From Bacteroidota bacterium (GTDB taxonomy: Bacteria; Bacteroidota; Bacteroidia; Cytophagales; Cyclobacteriaceae): 64,000 bases of DNA. The translations under genes and the position numbers were made by a program. The notes beneath the pieces are model-generated. The model ran no database searches. It had not been told where the DNA came from and saw nothing but the letters and a program-made list of their open reading frames with translations. Positions 36,164 through 43,410 of this stretch are shown piece after piece (the stretch's first letter is position 1; every line of letters starts with the position of its first letter). The stretch lies in contig JAFDZA010000004.1 in assembly GCA_018267135.1 (NCBI GenBank), positions 124,001 to 188,000 on the forward strand, given 5' to 3'.

Positions 36164-36798
36164 TACCCAAACGATAAAACCAAATCCGATTCCTTTAAGA
36201 CCAGATTGAATTTTTCTAATTTATTTTCTGAACCAAAAACTTCGTAGATAACCGTGAACGTGTGGTTGTCTTTAAAATCGCGTCTTTTTTTGAAACTTAA
36301 TCTTAGCTTTTGTAGCGCCTGTTCTATAAACAGGTGGCCGTCTTCATTATGCTGAAACCCGATGCGATAGGTGCGCGATTGATGCCAGCGCTCTACTAAT
36401 CCCTGCGCTTTCTCTAGCAAGGTGAGAACAATTAAAACTACACCCGAGCCTACAATGGCAATAAAATATTCTCCGGCCCCTACGGCCATGCCTAAGGCGG
36501 CCGAAATCCAAATGGTGGTGGCCGTGGTAATGCCCGATATGGTGAGCCCATCTTTAAAAATAACGCCCCCGCCTAAAAAGCCGATGCCGGTTACAATGTT
36601 AGAAGCAATACGATCCGGACTGTTAGACCCCAGGTTTACCGATATTTCCATAAAGATGGTAGAGCCTAAACAAATCATGATCATGGTGCGCAGACCGGCC
36701 GCCTTGCTTCGGTATTCGCGCTCCAGACCAATGGCAGTGCCAATCGCAAATGAAATCAGCAGGCGCAGGCCTACTTCCATATCAAAATCAATGTTCAT
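36160..36798 (-). CDS. MgtC/SapB family membrane protein
   Basis: The 212-residue protein has about five membrane helices and the MgtC family sequence: GTAIGLEREYRSKAAGLRT (about 20-38), GIGFLGGGVIFKDG (about 71-84) and TTATTIWISAALGMA. A C-terminal soluble domain of about 75 residues follows, as in longer MgtC members with an ACT-like tail. MgtC proteins affect F-type ATPase activity and growth at low magnesium, but many members have no tested role. It is convergent with the SirB1-like gene. Confidence 0.9.
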   Translation of the reverse strand: MNIDFDMEVGLRLLISFAIGTAIGLEREYRSKAAGLRTMIMICLGSTIFMEISVNLGSNSPDRIASNIVTGIGFLGGGVIFKDGLTISGITTATTIWISAALGMAVGAGEYFIAIVGSGVVLIVLTLLEKAQGLVERWHQSRTYRIGFQHNEDGHLFIEQALQKLRLSFKKRRDFKDNHTFTVIYEVFGSENKLEKFNLVLKESDLVLSFGY

Positions 36799-36927
36799 AA
36801 AAATGAGATTCGCAATAAAGTTAATTGATCCGGCCAGTAAATGAAATGTGCGGATAAATTAAAAAAAACAAAAAAAAATTTGCCTGACTACTGACACAGG
36901 TCATCGTACGGGGCAGCCCTTTTTCAT

Positions 36928-36935
36928 TAAGTTTG
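36928..36935 (+). promoter_or_regulatory. TAnnTTTG -7 box for the Rieske oxygenase gene
   Basis: TAAGTTTG matches the consensus, 40 bases before the ATG at 36976. Confidence 0.45.
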
Positions 36936-36975
36936 AAAAAAAATAGAGTACATTCAGGTTTCTATAATTCAGCGT

Positions 36976-38025
36976 ATGGCAGATCATTCTTTGTTCTTAA
37001 AAAACCTTTGGTATTTGGCCTTTCATGGTTCTTTTCTAAAACCCGGCAAGCTGGTAGGTAAAGAAATGCTGGGCGAAAAAATTGTTTTTGGCCGGGATAA
37101 AAACGGAACCCCCTTTGCCTTGCGCGATAATTGCGCCCACCGGGGCGTGCCGCTGTCGCAAGGATGGTTTAAGAATGATACCCTTCAGTGCTGCTACCAT
37201 GGGTGGGAGTTTGGTACGGATGGCGTTTGTAAAAATATTCCGGCTCTGCCTCCGGGCGGCACGATAGATGTTTCCAAAATAAAAGTCTTCCAATATCCCT
37301 GTAAAGAAATAAACGGTACGGTGTGGGTTTATATTCCCGAAAAGAAAATACCCGGGATAGAGCCTAAAATGCCTTTGCCCGATTTGATTTTAGCAGCCGA
37401 TAAAAAATTTCTTCATGTAGAAACCGTAACACTGCCGGCCGATATTGATCATTCAGTTATCGGGCTGATAGACCCCTCGCATGTTACGTTTGTTCACCAG
37501 TCGTGGTACTGGCGGTCGGCCAAGCGATCGAAGTTGAAAGAGAAAAAATTTGAGCCTTCTCCGCTTGGCTTTAAGATGACGCGCCATGCACCTTCCAATA
37601 ACTCAAAAGGATATGGCGTACTGAAGGGAGGCACCTCTACAGAAATTACTTTTGAAATACCGGGCATCCGGTGGGAGCACATCAAGGTAGGACAGAAGGA
37701 TGAAATTATTTCGATTACCATACTCACCCCCATCAATGAGCAAGCGACCGAACTCACCCATATTTTTTACAGTACGCTGGCGGTTTCGCGCTGGCTATGG
37801 TGGCCGTTAAAGAAACTGGGCCAGCAATTTATCAGGCAAGATTTGGGAGTGTTTCAAAAGCTGAACGAAGGATTAAAATCAAAGCCTACGCTTTCATTAA
37901 TTGGCGAGCCCGATATGCAGGCGCGATGGTATTATGAGATTAAAAGGTTGTGGGCTATTTCGCAACAAAACAACGAGCCTTTTATAAATCCGGTGAAGCC
38001 ACAAACGTTGCATTGGGTAACGTAA
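36976..38025 (+). CDS. Rieske non-heme iron oxygenase, alpha subunit-like
   Basis: The 349-residue protein starts with a Rieske domain: CAHRG and CCYHGW carry the CxH and CxxH ligands of a 2Fe-2S cluster (about 49-76). The catalytic part has DIDHSVIGLIDPSHVTFVHQ (about 156-175), containing the Asp and His residues expected at the mononuclear iron site. Such enzymes hydroxylate or demethylate aromatic and other ring compounds and need a reductase partner, which is not adjacent. The substrate is unknown. It is a single gene, ending just before the rnpB 3' end. Confidence 0.88.
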   Translation: MADHSLFLKNLWYLAFHGSFLKPGKLVGKEMLGEKIVFGRDKNGTPFALRDNCAHRGVPLSQGWFKNDTLQCCYHGWEFGTDGVCKNIPALPPGGTIDVSKIKVFQYPCKEINGTVWVYIPEKKIPGIEPKMPLPDLILAADKKFLHVETVTLPADIDHSVIGLIDPSHVTFVHQSWYWRSAKRSKLKEKKFEPSPLGFKMTRHAPSNNSKGYGVLKGGTSTEITFEIPGIRWEHIKVGQKDEIISITILTPINEQATELTHIFYSTLAVSRWLWWPLKKLGQQFIRQDLGVFQKLNEGLKSKPTLSLIGEPDMQARWYYEIKRLWAISQQNNEPFINPVKPQTLHWVT

Positions 38026-38028
38026 AAA

Positions 38029-38420
38029 AAAGCAAACCTGTAAGCCGGGTTCTGTTTCCCGAATTTTACATCGGGATGCTTATCATTTATCTGGTTCTGA
38101 CGTTGCCGTCAGAATCGAGCAGCCTACCCAACTTCACCTGCTTGCGCACACAGCGAGCCACTGTGTCTTTCGAAGTGAAGCCTATTTGGCCTTTCAACCC
38201 GTAAGGCTTGCCGTGCGGCTGGCGTCACCGCCAGCCCGGTGGGCTCTTACCCCACCTTTTCACCTTTTCCTCAACCAAGTTGAGGTAGTTTATTTTCTGT
38301 GGCGCTGTCTGTGGCTAACATTTAAAAGTCAGCCCCTTCCCGTTAGGAAGTACGGTGCCCTGTGTTGCCCGGACTTTCCTCGCTAACGGTATTCGTCAGC
38401 GCGATAAGCCGGTTTGCTTT
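38029..38420 (-). ncRNA. rnpB: RNase P RNA (bacterial type A)
   Basis: On the minus strand the sequence contains GAGGAAAGTCCGGGC near its 5' end and CAGAACCCGGCTTAC near its 3' end, the universal bacterial RNase P RNA signatures (P4 and flanking). The ends AGCAAACC (38411-38418) and GGTTTGCT (38031-38038) pair perfectly as stem P1. It is the catalytic RNA that trims tRNA 5' leaders. A run of T follows the 3' end on the minus strand and acts as terminator. Open frames over this stretch are not genes. Ends are good to a few bases. Confidence 0.95.
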
Positions 38421-38424
38421 GGGG

Positions 38425-38432
38425 CAAAGGTA
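38425..38432 (-). promoter_or_regulatory. TAnnTTTG -7 box for rnpB
   Basis: The minus strand reads TACCTTTG, an exact match. Its distance (about 7 bases) puts the transcription start at the predicted P1 5' end near 38418, which supports both calls. Confidence 0.65.
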
Positions 38433-38449
38433 GCAATCAAAAAAATATT

Positions 38450-38457
38450 TACATTTG
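38450..38457 (+). promoter_or_regulatory. TAnnTTTG -7 box for the channel homologue
   Basis: TACATTTG is an exact consensus match, 25 bases before the ATG at 38483. It lies 17 bases from the divergent rnpB box, so the two promoters overlap. Confidence 0.5.
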
Positions 38458-38482
38458 AAAACCTCAACCTAACCTTGAAAAC

Positions 38483-39427
38483 ATGAAAAGCAGCCTGAAT
38501 TTTCTGTTCGCTTGCCTGTTTATATTTAATTTTTCGCAAGCTAAATCTAAGCCCGATACCGTACGAATAGGGGCTTTTATCATTAGCATTCACGACATTA
38601 ATTTTCACGATCAGCAGTACACGGTTCGTTTTTGGTTGTGGTTTAATTATGCCAATCCCAAATTCGATTTTGCCAAACAGATTGATATACCCAATGCCAA
38701 AGACATTGAGATATCATCGGAAAGCATTGATACCGTAAAAGGAAGATACTGGGCGCAAATGCGTGTAAAATGCACCATGAAAGAAAATTGGCGCGTAAAG
38801 GATTTTCCGTTTGACGAGCAGCACTTGAAAATAGAAATAGAAGACGAAGAACAGGACATAAACAATGTGGTATTTGTAGCCGATACGGCCAACAGCCGGT
38901 TTGATAATGTGGAGGTGCTGGATGGCTGGAAGGTTGACAAGTTTACAGTATCAACAGATAAAAGTGTTTATAAAACTTCGTTTGGCAATCCTGACCCGGG
39001 GCACCATGTGCAGACCTTCTCTATGTTTACGATCGAGATGGATATTGAGCGCGAGGCTACCGGGTTATTTTTAAAAGTATTTTTAGGAATGTACTTTGCT
39101 TTCCTCATTGCACTGGTCAGCTTTTTATCGGACACGAATGAACTGGAGCCGCGCTTTGGGTTGCCCGTGGGCGGTTTGTTTGCCGCTGTGGGAAACAAGT
39201 ATATTATTGATTCGCTTCTGCCGCAGTCATCCCAGTTTAGTTTGGTCGATATTTTGCACAGCCTTACGTTTCTCGGCATTTTCGGCATTCTGACGGTGTC
39301 GGCTATTGCGCTGAAACTTCATAACCACGATCAGGTAACGAAGGTACACCGCGTTAATAAAATCGGGGCGGCCATTGTTATTGTGGGGTATATTGTAACG
39401 AATGTTTACTACATCGTTACTTCGTAA
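38483..39427 (+). CDS. Cys-loop-type (pentameric ligand-gated) ion channel homologue
   Basis: The 314-residue protein has a signal peptide (cut about 20), an extracellular beta-sandwich with the channel-family loop FPFDEQHLKIEIE (about 107-119), and four hydrophobic segments (about 193-214, 226-246, 256-278, 291-312). Between segments two and three is SLLPQSS, like the M2-M3 loop of pLGICs, and segment three ends in ALKLHNH. The loop cysteines are absent, as in GLIC and ELIC. Length matches bacterial pLGICs. It probably forms an ion channel in the inner membrane, gated by an unknown ligand or by pH. It is convergent with the Kup potassium transporter. Confidence 0.72.
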   Translation: MKSSLNFLFACLFIFNFSQAKSKPDTVRIGAFIISIHDINFHDQQYTVRFWLWFNYANPKFDFAKQIDIPNAKDIEISSESIDTVKGRYWAQMRVKCTMKENWRVKDFPFDEQHLKIEIEDEEQDINNVVFVADTANSRFDNVEVLDGWKVDKFTVSTDKSVYKTSFGNPDPGHHVQTFSMFTIEMDIEREATGLFLKVFLGMYFAFLIALVSFLSDTNELEPRFGLPVGGLFAAVGNKYIIDSLLPQSSQFSLVDILHSLTFLGIFGILTVSAIALKLHNHDQVTKVHRVNKIGAAIVIVGYIVTNVYYIVTS

Positions 39428-39435
39428 AGAAATCT

Positions 39436-41436
39436 TTAGTTCGACTGTTCGTGGTAGCGTAGTTCTTTTTCGCGTTCGCTGTCTTCGCGCTCGCGCTTAA
39501 TGCGCACTTTGGCCGTAGGCCCCACCATGATCGGTACATTTTCTACTTCTACATTGGCCAGTTCAAGCCCGTACATTTCTTCTGTAGAAAGACTATGACT
39601 TTTAATAAACCGGTAAGCCTGGATCATGAGGTTATCGAAGGAAGATATTTCGCTATCAACCGAGGCGAGCGAGTGTAAAATAACAAACTTAAAATCGGCC
39701 GGCATACTGTGCTTGCGCAGCGAATCGTAATGGCTGGTAAGATCAATTTCAGATGTTTCGGCCATGTCGTGCAAAATTTTGTTGAAGAGCAAATTCACCC
39801 GGTGGTCGGCTTTAAATCCTAACTTGATCCGCACAAAAAAACATTTCTTGGGTATGATGGTGTCCACCGAGTACTTCGATGTGTAGGGGCTATCCACCGT
39901 ATCTACGTGCACAAACCAATAAACATCGGCTCGTTTGGGTTTCTTTTTGAAGATGGAATAAATAATGTTGGAGTCAATGTACCGCTTGCTGTCGGCCACG
40001 GCCATATACACCAGGTTGGTAGCCTCTTTCGGAATGGAATGATCGGCCTGCAGTTCTTCAATCAGCGGCACATAATGTTTCAGGTCAACAAACTCGGTAT
40101 GGCGTTCGCGCAAGTGGCGGGCTTTCATCAGAGTGTACATCATCACAAAAAATATTAAGGCAATGGTGTAGGTAAACCAGCCACCCTGCTCAAATTTGTG
40201 GAAGTTGGCCACCAGAAACAACGCCTCTAAGGTGAAAAATAAGATGCCGATGCCGGCCGTGCGGATGCGTGAGTGTTTGGCTGTGCTAAAATAAAATACC
40301 AGCAGGGTGGTGGTCATCAGCATATTTAAAATAATAGCCAACCCATAGGCGCCTTCCATAGCGGACGAATTTTGAAATATCCAAACCACGGCAATGGTGC
40401 CGATCATCAAAATCCAATTAATGGCGGGCACATAGATCTGGCCTTTTTGCTGGCTGGGGTAACGTACTTTGGTGCTGGGCCACAGTTTCAGTTTCATGGC
40501 TTCGTTTACCAGCGTAAAGGTGCCTGAGATCAATGCCTGGCTGGCAATAATGGCGGCTGCCGTGGCAATGATGGCACTGATGATTAAAAATTGTTCGGGC
40601 ACAATTGCATAAAAAGGAATTTTGCCGTTTAGTGTGGTGCCCTGGTGCGCCAGCAACCACGCAGCCTGCCCAAAATAATTGAGCAGTAATGAAATCTTTA
40701 CAAACCCCCAGCCCAGGCGAATGTTCCCTTTGCCGCAGTGGCCTAAATCAGAATAGAGTGCCTCGGCACCCGTGGTGCAAAGAAATACTTCGCCCAACAA
40801 CCAAAACCCTTCCGGATAATTAGTTAGCAGGTTCCAGGCATACATGGGGTTAATGGCCCGCAGCACCGTTGGGTTAGGTATAACATACACTAACCCCAGC
40901 CCGCCAATCATTAAAAACCAAAGAATCATCATCGGCCCGAAGGTTTTGCCAACGATGTTCGTGCCGAATTGCTGAAAGAAAAAAAGCAATACCAAGATAA
41001 CAATGACCACCGGCACAATCGGAAAATTAGGGTAGTCGAGCGACACCCCTTCAATGGCTGATGTAATAGTAATGGCCGGGGTAATAAACCCATCGGCAAT
41101 AAGTGTGGCACATCCGATGATAGCCGGAAAAATTACCCAGGTTGCTTTGTACCTGCGCACCAGGGCATACAGGGCAAAAATTCCACCCTCGCCTTTGTTG
41201 TCGGCATTCAATGCCAGGTACACATATTTGAATGAGGTAATCAGGGTGAGTGTCCAAAACACACAACTCATTCCGCCCAGCACTAAGTCTTCCGTAATGG
41301 GACGGTTGCCAATAATGGCCTTATACACATACAGCGTTGAAGTGCCAATGTCGCCATAAATGATGCCCAGCGAGATCAGCACCCCGGCTGCGGTAAGTTT
41401 TATATGACGCGAATGATCGTTAGTAGAATTTGCCAT
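39436..41436 (-). CDS. kup: Kup/HAK/KT potassium uptake transporter
   Basis: The 666-residue protein shows the KUP N-terminus GIIYGDIGTSTLYV (about 24-37), NKGEGGIFALYALVRRY (about 79-95), and about 12 membrane helices to about 450, then a soluble C-terminal domain of about 210 residues. Kup takes up potassium with protons at the inner membrane. A final highly charged segment (KIKREREDSEREKE) is present. The promoter box at 41549 gives a leader of about 105 bases. The nearby channel homologue makes an ion-homeostasis theme possible, but there is no operon link. Confidence 0.95.
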   Translation of the reverse strand: MANSTNDHSRHIKLTAAGVLISLGIIYGDIGTSTLYVYKAIIGNRPITEDLVLGGMSCVFWTLTLITSFKYVYLALNADNKGEGGIFALYALVRRYKATWVIFPAIIGCATLIADGFITPAITITSAIEGVSLDYPNFPIVPVVIVILVLLFFFQQFGTNIVGKTFGPMMILWFLMIGGLGLVYVIPNPTVLRAINPMYAWNLLTNYPEGFWLLGEVFLCTTGAEALYSDLGHCGKGNIRLGWGFVKISLLLNYFGQAAWLLAHQGTTLNGKIPFYAIVPEQFLIISAIIATAAAIIASQALISGTFTLVNEAMKLKLWPSTKVRYPSQQKGQIYVPAINWILMIGTIAVVWIFQNSSAMEGAYGLAIILNMLMTTTLLVFYFSTAKHSRIRTAGIGILFFTLEALFLVANFHKFEQGGWFTYTIALIFFVMMYTLMKARHLRERHTEFVDLKHYVPLIEELQADHSIPKEATNLVYMAVADSKRYIDSNIIYSIFKKKPKRADVYWFVHVDTVDSPYTSKYSVDTIIPKKCFFVRIKLGFKADHRVNLLFNKILHDMAETSEIDLTSHYDSLRKHSMPADFKFVILHSLASVDSEISSFDNLMIQAYRFIKSHSLSTEEMYGLELANVEVENVPIMVGPTAKVRIKREREDSEREKELRYHEQSN

Positions 41437-41548
41437 ATCCTTAAATGACCAGATGAACCGGCTTAAGAATTAAATACTTTTTAGAGTTAAAGTGGGTTGT
41501 TTGGGCGAAATAGGAAGACATGGGTTGGGTTGCCGAAGCAAACGGGCG

Positions 41549-41556
41549 CAAATTTA
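41549..41556 (-). promoter_or_regulatory. TAnnTTTG -7 box for kup
   Basis: On the minus strand this reads TAAATTTG, an exact consensus match, 113 bases before the kup ATG. Confidence 0.45.
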
Positions 41557-41630
41557 AGCTAACTCGCAGAATTTATTAACGGCTTAAAAAAAATAATTTA
41601 CCATCCTTTTTTACCCATAGGCAGGCGTTG

Positions 41631-41638
41631 TATTTTTG
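41631..41638 (+). promoter_or_regulatory. TAnnTTTG -7 box for the coiled-coil lipoprotein
   Basis: TATTTTTG is an exact match, 22 bases before the ATG at 41660. The apparent TTG start at 41636 overlaps it. Confidence 0.5.
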
Positions 41639-41659
41639 CAGGAAATAACTAACAACTGT

Positions 41660-42403
41660 ATGGCCAAACTACTCTTACCTTTTGTTGTGGCGGTTCTCCT
41701 TTTAGCTGGATGCGACAACAAATCAGAAAAATTACAAACCCAGGTAGATTCGCTTCGCGAAGCGCTTCAAACCAACCAAAAATTTGTACAAACGCTTCAG
41801 GAAGTAGGTTCCCTGATGGATTCGATTGATGCTAACCGCCAGCACCTGCAGGTGAACATGGTAGAGGGCACATCGTACTCTGATTACACCTCACGAATGA
41901 AGGATATCAGCAAATATGTAAAAGACACCCAGGGCAAAATTGAAGATTTAGAAAAATCGCTGAAGAAATCGAAAGGCACAGCCAATGCGTATGCGGCTAC
42001 CATTAAAAAACTGAAAGCCGACCTGGAAGCCAAAAACCAGGAGATTACTTCGTTGCAGCAAAAAGTGAGCGAGTTGGGTCAGGAAAACTCTGATCAGAAA
42101 ATAAAAATTGATTTGCAGCAAGCTGAAATTAACGACAAGGCCGCGCAGATAGAAAACAAAAAGCAAGAACTGGCCTTGCTGGAAGAAAAAATTCAGCAAG
42201 TACAATTGCAGAGCAAAGTAAGCGAAGCCGATTCGTACTTTGCCCGTGGCCAGGCCGTAGAAGAAGCGGCTAACCGCACCAAGTTAGCCCCGCGCAAAAA
42301 GAAGGAAACCTATCGCGAAGCCATTGAGTTGTACAAAAAAGCACTCAGCTTAGGCAAGCAAGAAGCACAAGCTAAAATTGACGCCCTGAGCAAGAAAGTA
42401 TAG
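41660..42403 (+). CDS. Coiled-coil lipoprotein of unknown function
   Basis: The start at 41660 yields a lipoprotein signal (MAKLLLPFVVAVLLLAGC, Cys18). The 247-residue product is almost entirely heptad-patterned helix: two long coiled-coil blocks (about 25-110 and 115-195), rich in Gln, Lys and Glu, and a short C-terminal helical hairpin (about 205-245, YREAIELYKKALSLGK) that looks like a single TPR. It probably lies in the periplasm, tethered to a membrane. I do not recognise a characterised family. It is a single gene with its own promoter and a bidirectional terminator. Confidence 0.8.
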   Translation: MAKLLLPFVVAVLLLAGCDNKSEKLQTQVDSLREALQTNQKFVQTLQEVGSLMDSIDANRQHLQVNMVEGTSYSDYTSRMKDISKYVKDTQGKIEDLEKSLKKSKGTANAYAATIKKLKADLEAKNQEITSLQQKVSELGQENSDQKIKIDLQQAEINDKAAQIENKKQELALLEEKIQQVQLQSKVSEADSYFARGQAVEEAANRTKLAPRKKKETYREAIELYKKALSLGKQEAQAKIDALSKKV

Positions 42404-42416
42404 ACTAAGACAGAAG

Positions 42417-42463
42417 CATCAATAAAAAATCCTGACTTAAACGGTCAGGATTTTTTATTGATG
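42417..42463. terminator. Bidirectional terminator, perfect 20-bp stem
   Basis: Arms 42417-42436 and 42444-42463 are exact reverse complements, with a 7-base loop. The stem has an A6/T6 block inside it, so either strand ends its hairpin with a T run. It separates two convergent genes. Confidence 0.85.
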
Positions 42464-42473
42464 ACGGGCTCAA

Positions 42474-43280
42474 TCAAAAATGATACAGCACCCCAAAATT
42501 TAAACTTAAGCTGCTGAGCGGATAATATTGTTTAAGCTGCTTGCTGGGCTGGCTGGGATCTTGTATGGCATTCGCATCGTAACTGTTTACAAAACTGGTT
42601 TCCTTTTGGGCAGTATTCATGTCGGGCAAATTGTCTGCTCCACTGTTAACATATTTAGTATAAATCCCTTTCGTGGGAGCATAACTCATGTTAACCATCG
42701 TTAGCTGGCCAAAAAAACCAAACTTACCCTGGGTTACCTCAACGCCTACCGTGGTTTTTGCGCCTACCGATACCGAACCGCTGTAAGTAAATTCATACGT
42801 ATAGGGGCTGTGATCATAAATATTGTAATCTCCTTTATCATGCACTTTACCTGTGCCAACAACAGGGCCTACCGAAACATAGGGCACGAACTTACCCTCG
42901 CCCAGTTTGGCCCTCACCTGAGGCGAAAAGAAAAAGAAATTGGCGTTGGTAGAAACACTAGAACCATAGTTTGTGCCCTGATACGTATAACTATCTCCAG
43001 ACGTGTTGTATTGTTTTCCAAACAAATACGAAACATCCATTTGAAATGAAAGAAGCCCGGAGAGCGAGCGCGTATAACCTACTTCTAGCTGTGTGCCACT
43101 GCCAAATGAGCCGCGCGTGGCCGACCGTATATAACTTGAACTACTATTTGAAGAGGTGGAAGTACCCACCGTGCCACTGCCCAGCGGCACTCCATACCCC
43201 ACCTGAAATTTGATAGCGTTTTGTTGGGCATACAAGGAAGAAAAAGCCAATAGAAAAAGACCGGATACAATTGTTTTCAT
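42474..43280 (-). CDS. Outer-membrane beta-barrel protein of unknown function
   Basis: The 268-residue protein has a signal peptide (cut after LYAQ, about 19) and alternating hydrophobic strands of the OmpW/porin-like type (KFQVGYGVPLG, GTQLEVGYTRSL, FVPYVSVGPVVG). It ends in LNFGVLYHF with a terminal Phe, which supports barrel insertion by BAM. Segments rich in Ser, Thr and Gly (about 38-60) are probable loops. No function can be assigned. It is convergent with the coiled-coil lipoprotein gene, with the shared terminator at 42417 between them. Confidence 0.75.
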   Translation of the reverse strand: MKTIVSGLFLLAFSSLYAQQNAIKFQVGYGVPLGSGTVGTSTSSNSSSSYIRSATRGSFGSGTQLEVGYTRSLSGLLSFQMDVSYLFGKQYNTSGDSYTYQGTNYGSSVSTNANFFFFSPQVRAKLGEGKFVPYVSVGPVVGTGKVHDKGDYNIYDHSPYTYEFTYSGSVSVGAKTTVGVEVTQGKFGFFGQLTMVNMSYAPTKGIYTKYVNSGADNLPDMNTAQKETSFVNSYDANAIQDPSQPSKQLKQYYPLSSLSLNFGVLYHF

Positions 43281-43320
43281 GTCGTAATAAATTGGTTAAT
43301 GTTTTAATGCTAAAAATACC

Positions 43321-43344
43321 GGGGTTTTAAGAGATTAAAACCCC
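43321..43344. terminator. Small hairpin upstream of the barrel gene
   Basis: GGGGTTTTAA and TTAAAACCCC pair perfectly around GAGA. It lies between the hppA terminator and the start of the barrel gene. On the minus strand it could add to hppA termination or act as a leader structure. Confidence 0.45.
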
Positions 43345-43353
43345 CTAAAAAGG

Positions 43354-43388
43354 GGAAAAGCCATTTCGTTTTAAGAAATGGCTTTTCC
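43354..43388 (-). terminator. Terminator of hppA
   Basis: A perfect 14-bp stem (43354-43367 and 43375-43388, core AAAAGCCATTT) with a 7-base loop lies 22 bases after the hppA stop. On the minus strand it is followed by CCTTTTT. Confidence 0.75.
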
Positions 43389-43410
43389 TGATAAAGAGAG
43401 AAGTGTTAAT

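Noticed and set aside
37950..38608. Several open frames across 37950-38608 on both strands
   Set aside because: They lie over the RNase P RNA gene, whose conserved ends and P1 pairing explain the sequence.
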